A stretch of DNA of 64,000 bases from Euphorbia lathyris (Eukaryota > Streptophyta > Magnoliopsida > Malpighiales > Euphorbiaceae), in the NCBI RefSeq assembly GCF_963576675.1, contig NC_088911.1, forward strand, positions 85,155,256-85,219,255, given 5' to 3'. A program made the translations under genes and the position numbers. Shown here one piece after another: positions 43,420 to 54,953 of the stretch; the stretch's first letter is position 1; every line of letters starts with the position of its first letter. The notes under the pieces were generated by a model. The model ran no database searches. It worked only from the letters and a program-made list of their open reading frames with translations, and was not told where the DNA came from.

Positions 43420-44360
43420 TAGGGGTGCACACAAAAATCCGAAAAACCGAAAAACCAAACCGAAAATAAGGTTAACCGAAACCGATGGACTAGTGTACGG
43501 TTTTTAATTTTAAAAATAGTGGTTAATGGTTACGGTTACGGTTTCGGCAGTTCAAAAACCGCGGTTAACCGAAACCGACCGAATGTCAATTAAATATTTA
43601 AAAAATATAAAAATATATTTATTTATATTTATATATATAATTATATTTTATCCAACTATACTAATTAGTAATTAGTTACATTTATCTAATTAAGTAGTTA
43701 GCTACATATATATTGATTATATTTATCCAAATTTTTTTATAAGATTTAATTACTCTAATTTAACTAATAAATATTACTAATTTATTTGGCAAATTATAAA
43801 TCATTTGTTAAAATTTCACTCTAATGGTGGTCTGTCAAATTTCTTAACTATACCATTAAAATAAAAATCAATTTCATTTAAAATGTAGCAAAATATGATT
43901 CATACACTTATTAGTTATAACCGGTATCAATTGATTAGTTATATACATTGATTATTATGAAATTTGATCCCTGAAGAAAGTAAACTATATTAGTTCAAAA
44001 TAAAGCTCTAAAATATGAACCACTTATTATATTAAATTTAAAAATTTATTTGAATTTAAATTCATGAAGAAGTTATTGTAATTGAAGAAGTTATTTGAAT
44101 TTAAAGTGCTTGATGTTTTTTCATTATTAATCTCTTCAACTCGTTATGGATCCGTTATTAGAATTTTTTTTATTATTTTTATTTACTAATGGTTAGAAAC
44201 CGAAATAAAAGGTTAACCGACCGAAATAATTGGTTAACCGATTAGTGGTTAACCGAATTTTATGGACTAGTGTATGGTTAGTGTTTTTAAAAAACCGATT
44301 AAATGGTTAACCGACCGAATTAACCTTAATGGACTGGTTAACCGACCACGTGCACCCCTA
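43420..44360. mobile_element. hAT-like non-autonomous element
   Basis: 941 bp with terminal repeats TAGGGGTGCAC / GTGCACCCCTA and the exact 8-bp duplication CCTCTCGC (43412-43419, 44361-44368). Rich in AACCGA/TCGGTT words near both ends, as in many plant hAT MITEs. No transposase ORF. Confidence 0.9.
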
Positions 44361-44368
44361 CCTCTCGC

Positions 44369-46498
44369 TACCTTATCCATGTTTTCTTTTTTGTTTGTCT
44401 TTTTTTTTTTTCAAAATGACTAAAATAAAGATTTTGTATATTTGTATTCTTTTTTAGTATATGTTGCTAGATGTTATCGTTTTGATTGTTAACTCTAACT
44501 AAAATTTAGATTTTCGTCTTTATATGAACTCAATTGTTGGCTTTAATTGAAGTTAGATTAATTTTTCTAATTCGGAACCTGTTGAAATCCACTCATTGTT
44601 TTAGTTTGAGTTTATCTATGGATTATATTTTTTTATTTTTTATGCATTTTGGTACAAGTAGATATAAAGTTTCACACAATAATTATTCATTGAAGTTAGA
44701 GACATATTGAAGAAAATATTAAAGAGGAATTGAAATGTTATACTTACAATGAAGTTTATTTCAATTATAAATGATTTTATATTATTATTATTATTATTAT
44801 TATTATTATCAAGAAGGTATTTTTTTCTCAGTTTTCTAGACAAAGAGATTGTAAGCGTCTAATACATTTGATAAGATGTTTATTCTTGAAGAATTTGGAT
44901 TATGCTAGATATGAATTCAAAATGAAGGTAAATTAAAATAAATGTTGATGCTCAAAATCTTAAAAATGTACATTAATTATGAGATATTGAGATAATTGCT
45001 TTTGCAACATTGACTTATATAGTTTTTAGCTATTATATTGTGGTTTGTACAAAATTGTTAGTATTTCAAGAGTTTTTAACATATGAAAATGAAACATGAT
45101 CATAGGACAAGTTGTTGGAAAGTATTAATTAAAAAATATTATTATTTGAATCTCTTCAAGTTCTCAAATGTTGAGCATAATGATTCTAATTAATAGAATT
45201 AATTTCACATATTAATTATAAAATGTTTTTTTTTTGTATTGAGTGGTTACAATTGTGTTTTAATTCTATTTAACTAAAATTAATTTATAGACTTAATACT
45301 TCTTTAAGAAAAAATAAAAATTTAATTAATGTGCAAAAAGTATTTTTACTCTCCTCTTATATGTTTATATCTTGACATTCTCTCTTATTTTTGAAACAAA
45401 ACGAGAGGAAGATAGTTCTCTCATAATTATCTTTTTTGTCTATTCATTTTTGTTTTCTATTCTTTTGTTTGTTTTTCTTGCTTACGAAGTTCAAGAATAT
45501 ATAATTATTAGAAAATATTAATGAAGTCAAATAAGTGATATCTACGAGCGTGACTGATATTCTATACAATGAAAGAATGAAGAACAAATTGATTGGATGT
45601 CTTGATGATATATTACAAGATGAAAATAGGAGAAATCATCACTTTAAGCTGATTCAATTGGATATATTGGGTTATTGTAGCATAATGAATAATTAAATTC
45701 AAATACTTGGTTATCATGAAATTCCATCAAGCAAAATGATTATCATCAAGATGAATTTGTGACTAATTCTTATGATTTTTTTATATGTAACATATTGAAT
45801 TGATAAAGTTTCTTTATTTGCAACATTAGAAAAGTATTGATTGTAATAGTTTATAGCATAATATATTGATGTTGCTTCCATTTTAACATAGATTATAATT
45901 CTTTTGTATTATAGATATAATATTTAATTTTAATTGTAGTTTAATTCAATTTTTGTTTAATATAGATTGTAATTCTTTTGTATACTATATACAATATTTA
46001 ATTTTAATTGTAGTTTAATTCAATTTATGGTTTTTCATTATATTCTAATATATTTTTTAATTAATCTCCTATTTTATTATCATTGTTTCACAGAATTTCA
46101 GTTATATAAAAATTCCTGTATAAAAATGTATTAAAATTATTAAAAAGTACAAATCATTAAATTTTGTAATAATAAATAAATCATTCACCTTTAATTAAAA
46201 TTCTATATAAAAAATTAATCAATTATTTTTAAAATTAATTTAATTTAATTTGAATTATCAATAAAAAATATATATTAATTTCAAATATATATAATACAAT
46301 TTTTTTTTCATAGGATGATATGAAATTACTTAAAAATAAATATGCCAATTTATTTATTTATCTAAATTATATAAAAGTTTCATATCCCGTCGACTAGTGT
46401 AAACTAAAAGCTAGAATTGACTAAAAATACGCATTGTGATTTCTCTTTGTTTATGAAATTGGTTGTTGTGCTACGAGGTCTTCAAATATTCTGGCTCC
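44369..46498. other. AT-rich stretch with (ATT)n microsatellite
   Basis: No gene. (ATT)10 at about 44781-44810. A block near 45895-46020 (TAATTCTTTTGTAT, AATATTTAATTTTAATTGTAG) occurs twice, about 72 bp apart. Confidence 0.6.
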
Positions 46499-46506
46499 AT
46501 TTATAC

Positions 46507-48048
46507 TAGAGGTGTCAAAATGGGTCATGGCTCGTTTAATGACCTGCTTAACTCGCAATTAAATGAATTAATGCTGATCTATTTATGAGTTGGATCATAA
46601 ACATGTTAATTCACCTAACCCATATAATAAATGACTTGGGTTGCGAGTTAGTTGGGTTGACTCTTTAATCCATTAATAATTTGTGAAAAAATGATAAAAT
46701 CATGAAAATTTGAAAAAAAATAGAAAAAAAGTGAAAAACAAACAAAGCCCCCAAAAAACAAAAAAAATATGAAAAATGGAAAAACGAGAGAAAGTGTGAA
46801 AACGGGAACGTCGAAAACGGAAAAAAATGAAAAATGTGAAAAAAGTAAAACATGAAAAACGACAAAAAAAAGTTTAGAGTAATCAATGAGGCAGGGATTC
46901 TCTGAAAACCGCAAGGACCCGAACCCATGGGTAAGGGGAATTCTAGAAATATTCGAGTGTGGAGATAAGAGTGAGGGACGTTTTGCCTCCAAAGTCGAAA
47001 CATGGGGATATGGGGGTGCTATCCCCATCCCATCACCGAATTAACCCTCCCATATATAATGTTGAAATAAATAACGTGTTTAATTACAATTTTAGTGAGG
47101 TTGTAATGTGAATCACAAATTTATATATAATACTTCTAACGGATAACTGTAAAGTTTCATATGGTTTGGTTAAATATTTCAGAAATTAGCATGAATGTCA
47201 TAAAATATATACTTTTTAAATAGATAATTATTATTAATACTAAGATTATTAATATCTAAACAAAATAAAATAACATTGTATAATTTTTTTTAATTATTAA
47301 TATTTAACTTATTCGACTATAAAGTTTTATTTTATTTGTATATTCAAAGTTTAAATGAAAAAAATAAAACTCTATATATAAGAGTTTAAGTTGTATAGGA
47401 TATAAAAAACAAACTTCAATATTGATTTAATGTGTAGCAAGAATGTTTGAAGTTAATATTTTAATTGTACAACAGGTATTAATACTGAATATGTACAACA
47501 GGTATTTGTTAATTAATTTAATGTGTAGCAAGAATGTTTGAAGTTAATATTTTAATTGTCGAATAGCTTTTTTATTAAATCAGAACATGAATGTAAGATT
47601 ATTATTTTAATTTATTAAATATCAGCTTGAACAGTTTCCGGTTTAATCCGATCAGTTCGAGTGGTTCTGATCAGTTTTTATCTGAACTACCTCCAATCTT
47701 AAATCTTAAAACATGACCAGTTCTGGTTGAACCAAATTGATCCAATTAGTTCGGTCCGAATCTAATAAGTATGAATTTTATTTAGTATGTTGATTTCTAA
47801 TCTAATACGTTGAATTTTAATGTAATATGTTGAGTTTTAATTTTAATTGTATTTAAATCAGATTTTGCTTAGATTTAATTATTTAGGTTAAATGAGTCGA
47901 TCTATATAACTTGTTTAATAAATGAGTTATGTCATGTCCACCCATTTATTAAATGGATCATCCAACTCATTTATTAAATGAGTTGGATTGTATCAATCTA
48001 TATATTAAATGTGTTGGATCAACCCATTTATTGATTTTAACAATCTTA
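46507..48048. mobile_element. hAT-like non-autonomous element
   Basis: 1542 bp. Starts TAGAGGTGTCAAAATGGGTC, a common plant hAT terminus, and ends in a worn reverse complement (CCATTTATTGATTTTAACA then ATCTTA). Exact 8-bp duplication ATTTATAC on both sides (46499-46506, 48049-48056). Internal AAACGGGA/AAAATG-rich low-complexity DNA and a GC-richer piece near 46890-47040; no transposase. Confidence 0.8.
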
Positions 48049-48203
48049 ATTTATACCTTGTTTCCTCCCAACACTGCAACTTCCTAAAGTTCTCTCACTT
48101 CTTCTTAATGATCCTTTTGTTACGTCTGAAATTAAGTGAATATTAATTTATCTAAAAAACATTTAAAGTTTAACGGTTTAATTTTTTTAAAAGATCTAAA
48201 TTT

Positions 48204-48890
48204 GTTACGTCTGCAGGTCTGAACTTAACAGAAGTAGCAGTAGCAGCTCGGCGGATCGTAGCGAGGCACACAGAGATGGACCGACCACGAGTTGAGAGAT
48301 GCACATTGACAAGTCAAGAAGCAGGCCCAACAGCAGTTCAATATGTATCTCACTGCCCTACTGTTGGATGGAAAAGACCAAAGAACAGATTCGTCAAATG
48401 TAATGTTTACGGAGCCAACTTCAGAGAACCGAACGAGGGAGGTAGTGGTATGATTGTTAGAGGAGAATCGGGTCAGCTAATTTGTTTTGGTAGTAAACTA
48501 TATCACAAAACATTCCCGCCTAGACTAATGGAAGCGCTTGCGCTTAGGGAAGCATTGCTATGGGCTACCACATACCATTGGAAATTGGTTGAGTTTGAAA
48601 CTGACGCATTAGAAATGGTGCAAGCCTTAAAGCGAAAGACAAGCGACTTATCTGAGTTTGGCTTAGTTATACAAGATTGCAATCATTTTTTACTTAACAA
48701 CCGGGATTTCTCGTTAGTCATGTTTCTAGATTAGCGAACGGGGCTGTCCATTTAATTGCTAGGCATTCCCGTTCCAATGCTAATTCATTTGTTTCAATTG
48801 TAAAACCGTTTTGGCTAACATCTGTTCTTGAACAGGACCTTCTATCCTATTCCTTTCCCGTTTAATGAAAGGCTTTATTTTTTCTTAAAA
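48204..48890 (+). pseudogene. 5'-truncated LINE, RNase H domain
   Basis: 687 bp with the end of LINE ORF2: an RNase H-like domain (VKCNVYGANFREPNEGGSGM, LMEALALREALLWATTYH, VEFETDALEMVQAL) open from the insertion edge to a TAG at 48732, then more coding-like sequence after it. Ends in AAAAAAAA. Flanked by AAAAGATCTAAATTT (48189-48203) and AAAAGATTTAAATTT (48891-48905), a 15-bp target duplication with one mismatch, so truncation occurred at insertion. Confidence 0.85.
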
Positions 48891-48905
48891 AAAAGATTTA
48901 AATTT

Positions 48906-49413
48906 TTTATTATTATTATTATACAATATGTAATTAAATTATTTTTATTATATTAATCACGTGAAAATCAAATCAAATTATTTTACTGTTCCATTTTATA
49001 AAAACATATTGTTATTAGAAAGTTTTAACTTTTTAATAAATAGAATCCAATTGTTTTTATATAAACATGGCTCAAAAAATGTTTAAAATGATCCTACCGA
49101 TATAATATTGTGAACGAAATGATCTCATATTAATAAATCATGATGATAGTATTACTAATCCCATACCAAGTTTCAATTAACACTGCCAAAATTAAAATAC
49201 TCTTCAAATTTAAGGTGTTGACTTTTTTTCATCCCACATACTTTAATCAGCAAGGTAAATATTCAATAAATTACAAATAGTTCATATCAGTGTGAATGAG
49301 CCGATTTTTTTTTTTTTCAAATTCTATCATTTTCAATTATATATATATTCTACCTGGTAAAAGAAGGATTCGTATTTTAGACTTAGCATAATTTATTTTA
49401 ATGGCAAAAAGGA
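48906..49413. other. AT-rich stretch, nothing recognised
   Basis: No gene or repeat boundary seen. Confidence 0.6.
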
Positions 49414-49421
49414 ATTCGATT

Positions 49422-49590
49422 TAGACCTGGCAATTGTCGTGTTTCGTGTCAAAATCGTGTTATCTCATATTTATGTTCCATATGGTTTTATATGTTATAA
49501 ATGTTAGAAAAATGACTTTCGTGTCAATCGTGTCGTGTCAGTCGGGTTGGCTCTGTTTTCGTGTTTTCGTGTCAGAAATTGCCACCTCTA
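49422..49590. mobile_element. hAT-like MITE
   Basis: 169 bp, ends TAGACCTGGCAATT / AATTGCCACCTCTA, exact 8-bp duplication ATTCGATT (49414-49421, 49591-49598). Contains repeated TCGTGTC words. Confidence 0.88.
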
Positions 49591-49761
49591 ATTCGATTAT
49601 TTCACCATTTTCAGGGATGCCAATAGAAATAAAATAATAAATTAGACTCCCCAATATGCACATGTCTAGAATTGCTTTAAGTTGGTTTAAAAAAATTGCT
49701 TGATGGTCAATTTATTCATCACATATAAAATAATATAATTTTAATTTCAATGTTTATTAAA

Positions 49762-50247
49762 GGTAATTTTCAAATAAAACCCATGTGGTTTCACTAATTT
49801 TTAGATAAAAGATTGTGGTTTAGTTTTTATCAAAATAATGATTGAGGTTTTGTACTTAGATTAATGCTATTAAAATCATCTTCAACGATTTGAAAATGAA
49901 AATTTTCAAGAATTAAAGTTGTTCAGTGTCCTATTTTTTATGGAGCTATCGAAAATCATCTTTTTTAGAACTTTCTCTCTCTAAACATTAACTTTCTCTC
50001 TCTTTACCAAACATCATCTAAATAATCTCAAAATAAAAAAGTTAAAGAATTAAAGTTGTTTAGAATATTAGTAGTTCTTAAAATATGTCATTTTTGAAGT
50101 CATCAATGGTGATTTTAATAGTATCAATCGAAAAAGTCCTTATTTTGCTAAAGTTGAAAACCTTAATCATCGTTTTGACAAAAAGTAAACCACAATCCTT
50201 TATCTGAAAATTAGTGAAACCACATAGGTTTTATTTGAAATTTACCC
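49762..50247. mobile_element. Mutator-type MITE
   Basis: 486 bp. Left arm GGTAATTTTCAAATAAAACC pairs with the right arm reversed, GGGTAAATTTCAAATAAAAC, over about 100 bp. Flanks TTTATTAAA and TCTATTAAA match in 8 of 9 positions. No coding capacity. Confidence 0.82.
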
Positions 50248-50326
50248 TCTATTAAATGACACAATTATAATTTTTATTAGCAGAAATTGACACATTAAAT
50301 AATATAAACATTTGTTAATTTGTAAT

Positions 50327-50904
50327 TAGGGTTGTAATCGAACCGAGCCGAGCGGAGGTTTGGTGTGGACGAGTTCGATATCGAGCTGACTTTTGGCTTG
50401 CTCAAGCTCGGCCCAACTCATTAGAAAATAAATGAGCTCGAACCAAACTTATTTCGAATCCAAAATCCTTTTAAACTTGGTTCATTAAGAAAATTATTTA
50501 ACTATGAATTGTTTGTGAGTAAACCGTTAATTATATTTATGAAGTTTGCTCGTAAATAACTCTTTAATTGTGTACATAAACAAGCTAACAAGCAAAGTTC
50601 GTAAATAAATAAACAAGATGCTTACAAATAGTTCGTCTATTACTCATTTATTATGTTTGTGAACGAACTCATCTAATCGCAAATGAAATAATATTAAATT
50701 TAAATATTTGTGAACTAACACAAAACTATATAGTTTTCTACAAAACTAAAATTTGTTTATAAATGTTCTAATCGAGTCTGCTCGCGAGCTTTGGTCTGCT
50801 CAAAAACTCGGCTCGTTTATGAACCAGACCAGTAAATCGTGCTCACGAGGGCTTGTTTACAAATCGAGCCGACCACCGAACCACTCAGTTCATTTAAAGC
50901 CTAA
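50327..50904. mobile_element. hAT-like MITE rich in GAGCTCG/CGAGC words
   Basis: 578 bp. Left end TAGGGTTGTAATCGAACCGA; right end a worn reverse complement (GAACCACTCAGTTCATTTAA then AGCCTAA). Flanking copies of TTTGTAAT at 50319-50326 and 50905-50912. The pairing is imperfect but the direct duplication is clear. Confidence 0.75.
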
Positions 50905-50969
50905 TTTGTAATGTTAAAAGATAAAGTATCATTGAAAATGTATAAACACATACAAAAGCAATAAAACAT

Positions 50970-51190
50970 GTGTAGGGATCCTCTAGAGTTAAAAAGCCTT
51001 TAGAGTTGGTGGAGTTGTAATCTCAACCATTAATTGCAAAATTAATGGATGAGCTTTAATTGATAAATTTTAATATTTAATTAGTCATTTATTGATTAAT
51101 CAAATCTCATCCATTCATTTTGCAATTAATGGTTGAGATGATTACAACTCCACCAACTCTAGAGGATTTCAACTCTAGAGGATCCCTAGG
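50970..51190. mobile_element. Palindromic MITE, 221 bp
   Basis: Two arms of about 80 bp, TAGGGATCCTCTAGAGTT ... AACTCTAGAGGATCCCTA, with the 10-bp direct repeat AATAAAACAT on both sides (50960-50969, 51191-51200). The right arm has an extra copy-like segment (TTTCAACTCTAGAGG). Family unknown; the long duplication fits a Mutator-type element. Confidence 0.85.
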
Positions 51191-51200
51191 AATAAAACAT

Positions 51201-51482
51201 ATACTTTATGCAAATCCAAATCCGCAGAAAAGCAACTGCAATCGAATCTTCATCATTTAGGTCATTCCAAACATTCGGATCTGAGTATTTTCTTTTGTTG
51301 GAACCACGTAGATATATTGATCCAAGAATAAAATAAATCGTTCTGCTCTTGATAAATCCGAAAAATATACAAATAGCAGAATAACAAAGAGCATATACAA
51401 TTCAAACGGATAAAGAGATCCAATAAAATATATAAACACTGACTAAAAAGAAAATACAATAAAGAAAAATACAGTAAATCTA
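51201..51482. other. AT-rich stretch, nothing recognised
   Basis: No gene or repeat boundary seen. Confidence 0.6.
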
Positions 51483-51490
51483 ATCCGGTG

Positions 51491-52211
51491 CAGTGGCGGA
51501 ACTTGAATATAAAATTAAGGGGGGCCATATCAAACAATGAAATATAAAAAACAAAAATTCTATTTAAATAATTAAACAAAAATTTAGAAAGGGTAAACTA
51601 TCCATACACCATTCAAAATAATAATGCGTTTTTAAGATTAAAGTGATGCTCGGCGGTTTTAGCACATTGAATCAACTCCTAAATAACAATAGCACATTCA
51701 ATTTAGGTTTTATATTGATTTACCCCTCAATTTCAGATTATACAAAATTGATAATAATAAAAAAGAATGGAAGTAGAACAATTAAAGAAACCTGTTGAGA
51801 AGAAGAACTGAAGAAGCAAAACTGCTTACATCTCGCACAGGCGGTCCAGAGAGGCGGAAGATTCGAGAGGCACACTTCTTGTTGTACTCCAAAGGAAGAG
51901 AATTCAAAATTAGAAAGCAAAAGTAAGAAAAAGGTAAAGTAGAGGTGATTAGGGAAATAAACTATATTTTAATTTTTTTTTTGATTCTTTAGGTGTTTGT
52001 TTGCGGCTGATAAAAGAGTGGGACCCTACATTATTACTAGATACCATATATAAATGGTTTGCCTTATAAATTAAATATAAATAAATGACTAATTGTATAA
52101 ATTCTAAATACATAAATAGAAATATATAATATATATAAGCTGATTTTTTTTGACATTTTTTTTCCAGGGAGGGCCATGGCCCTCCCTTGCCTCTTGAATC
52201 TTCCGCCATTG
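51491..52211. mobile_element. hAT-like non-autonomous element
   Basis: 721 bp, ends CAGTGGCGGAACTTGA and TCTTCCGCCATTG, subterminal GGGGGGCCAT and GGGAGGGCCATGGCCCTCCC. Flanking 8-mers ATCCGGTG and ATCCAGTG differ in one base. No transposase ORF. A CACTA-type origin is less likely because the duplication is 8 bp. Confidence 0.75.
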
Positions 52212-52219
52212 ATCCAGTG

Positions 52220-52497
52220 AGATTGTATTTTTTCTCTTCAAAGTAGATCCACAAAAAAGAGGAAGACTTGAAAACTTAAAAAAAATGAAGGAGAAGAAGC
52301 ACCGGCGGCTTTTGTTCAAGAGAGCATTTTGATACAATAAAAGTAATTTCAAAATATTTTTGTTGATTTATTTGGTTGGAACATGAAATAATTTTCAGAT
52401 TTTAGAGCTATTTTGCCCATAATATCCACCTTTAATTGTAGTACTTTACTCATAATCTCCACCTCCCATCCCATGTTTTCCTTATCCAGCTTTTGTA
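52220..52497. other. AT-rich spacer, nothing recognised
   Basis: No gene or repeat boundary seen. Confidence 0.6.
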
Positions 52498-53301
52498 TTT
52501 AAATAAGGGATAAGATACAAAATAGGTCTAACGTTTTTGGAGAAGTACTAATTTAGGTTTAATGTTCAAAATAGCACCAATATAGGCTTAAAGTTTACAA
52601 TATCATATCAATTTAGGCTTAACGTTTATAATATAACATCAATTTAGACCTCACGTACAAAATAGCACCAATATAGGCTTAACGTTTACAAAATAATACG
52701 AATTTAAGCTTAACATTTACAAAATATATATAATTTAAGCTAAACGTCATAATTAAATTAACCATATTATATTCTTTTCCTATTAACTTTATATGTTATC
52801 TTTTTATTTAGTTCTATTTTCTTATTTATTATAATTAAATTAATTAGTATTCTTGCCCATTATAATTCAATTCATTAGTTCTATTTTCTTATTTATTGAT
52901 ACATGTCAGTGTTCGAAATATTGTGGATATTCAATTAGTTTTGGTTTGCATATATTACATGAACAATGAAATTTAGTAGTCATGGAATCATTGATGAAAA
53001 ACAAATATAAGATTTTAATGGGCAAGAATATTAATTAATTGTATTATAATAAATAGGAATATAGACCTAAATAAAAAGATAACATATAAAGTTAATAGGG
53101 AAAAAATATAATATGATTAATTTAATTATGACGTTTAGGTTAAATTATATATATTTTGTAAATGTTAAGCTTAAATTCGTATTATTTTGTAGATGTTAAA
53201 CCTATATTGGTGATATTCTGTACGTGAGGCCTAAATAAATTGATGCTATATTGTAAACGTTAAGCCTAAACTGATATTATGTTGTAAAAGTTAAGCCTAT
53301 A

Positions 53302-53811
53302 TGATGCGGACATCCTAACTGGGATCACTGATCACACGCGCTCTGACGGATCCTCAGACATCAGACCCACGGAGGTTGTACCTAGGAGGGCGGATCCCCA
53401 GGACATACGGGCGCGGCGGATCTAGGAGTACACAAGGAGGCGAATCAACATCTACCCCTGGGCGGATCTCTAGGTTTACTTCCACCCAAAGTAATTCACC
53501 AACAACCCTGACAATCCGTACCTGTACCATTGTACTGATTGTCGGGGAGTATCACCTATTTTACCCTTTTATGGATAGCCTTATTGAAACCCTAGTAGGG
53601 GTAATCCTTGTCTTTTATTATCATTAGGGGGATGTATTTAAACCCCCATTTTGTAAGGATGAAACAACTTTTTATCAATCAAAAACATTCTCTTTGAGAA
53701 CTTAAGGTTTATACCTTGTTATTGGGATTCACTCCTTCTAGTTTAGCTAGAGAAGAACCTCTTTGTTGGTTTACGATTAAAACCTCCATTTATCGCTTTC
53801 AATCTGTATCA
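53302..53811 (+). repeat. Gypsy 5' LTR
   Basis: 510 bp, same length as the 3' LTR with roughly a dozen substitutions by eye. Rich in GGCGGATC words. Confidence 0.94.
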
Positions 53812-53813
53812 GT

Positions 53814-53827
53814 TGGTATCAGAGCCA
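53814..53827 (+). promoter_or_regulatory. Primer binding site, tRNA-iMet
   Basis: TGGTATCAGAGCCA two bases after the LTR. Confidence 0.93.
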
Positions 53828-53858
53828 ATCGTTTCCTGACCCGAAACTTCTTTTGGCA

Positions 53859-54953
53859 ATGGTTCAACCCCGACAACCGCAAGATTCCATGGAAACCAGT
53901 GACCGGAGGTATGAGGAGCTAAGGGAGCACCTCGCGGAGCAGATCCAAGCCAGCCATGAGCGGTAGAGGCAAACCGACCAACGATTCCTGGAGCTAGCCA
54001 CCTCCCTAGAAAACTTCAAACTAGAGGTTCTAGCTTTAATCCGACCAACCGCGGGAGGATCAACCCAGAGAAAAGAAGGAGTTCCTGAACCACAGCTTCC
54101 ACAAATGGGTCCTAGGGATCCTGAGGTAAGAAGACCCAACTTTGTCCTTGTGCATAACGCTGATAGTGATAGTGATGACTTTGAGGGTATCAGGAATGAT
54201 GATACCGTTAGAGCTATGAGGGATGTTGGGCATGTTGACAACCGACGTGTGGAGGTTGCTAGCGTATACCCAGGTCTAGGAAACTTTGATAGAGATGATG
54301 CCTTTAAGCTAAAAATAGACTTACCATCTTTTGGAGGCGAACTTGATATAGAGGGATTCTTAGACTGGTTATCGGAAGTTGAACATTTCTTTGAGTATGC
54401 TGGGATTCCTGATGAGAGGAAAGTGAGGCTGGTGGCGTATCTCTTGAAGGGTGGCGCATCAGTTTGGTGGGATCAGATGAGGGAAGAAAGGAGAAGAGGG
54501 GGCAGAGATCCGATTAGATCTTGGCTATGGATGAAGGCGATGTTGAGGGAGCGGTTCCTACCGCCGGATTATGAGCAGTATATTTACAGCTCCTACAAAG
54601 GATGTTCTCAAGGGACCCGAAGTGTCCATGAGTATACCTCCGAGTTCTTGAGGCTTTCGGCAAGGGCCAACTTGTCAGAAACTGAAAGCCAAAAGACCTT
54701 TAGGTATCTAGAAGGGTTGAGATACAACATCCAGGATCGTATTGGCACACAGATGGTGGTTCGGGTACAAGATACCAGGAATTTAGCCCTCAAGGCTGAA
54801 TCCCAACTAACCAGGAGATCCAGGAGATCCGCCACTACTGAGTATACGCCTGGAGGAAGAGATAACATGAAGCCTTATGACAAAGGCAAGCAGGTGGCGA
54901 GTGCCAGTGGGGCCAAGGTTAACAGTGTGGGAAGGGTCTGTCGGAGACACTAG
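53859..54953 (+). pseudogene. Gypsy gag
   Basis: Starts ATG GTT CAA CCC and has a TAG at 53964-53966, probably from CAG (ER-stop-RQTDQRF). The retrotransposon gag core follows (LPSFGGELDIEGFLDWLSEV, GGASVWWDQMREERRRG, FLPPDYEQYIYSSYKGCSQG). The frame ends at TAG 54951, but the CCHC knuckle CFRCNEPGHRSNEC at about 55022-55063 lies in the next frame, so a base was lost or gained near 54925-54935. Gag would form the particle that holds element RNA. Confidence 0.88.

Larger units (their letters stand above)
42498..46397 (+). mobile_element. Possible non-autonomous Helitron
   Basis: Begins TCTATACTATATATAATAGC after an A, a typical plant Helitron 5' end, and could end at CTAG followed by T (GTCGACTAGT). 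No clear 3' hairpin was found, and no Rep/helicase gene lies inside, so the right end is a guess. It would enclose the 171-bp duplication and the hAT element below. Confidence 0.35.

Noticed and set aside
46648..47028. Phe-rich minus-strand frames with membrane-like composition
   Set aside because: A-rich low-complexity DNA inside a hAT-like element, not a membrane protein gene.
50973..50990. GGATCCTCTAGAG resembles a cloning-vector polylinker
   Set aside because: It occurs in both arms of an inverted-repeat element with direct flanks in plant DNA, so it is a transposon end, not vector.
51491..52211. CACTA transposon because of a CA..TG terminus
   Set aside because: The flanking duplication is 8 bp with one mismatch and the ends lack CACTA, which fits hAT better.
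54925..54953. Programmed frameshift between gypsy gag and pol
   Set aside because: The gag zinc knuckle lies after the shift, so gag itself would be cut; a simple indel is more likely.
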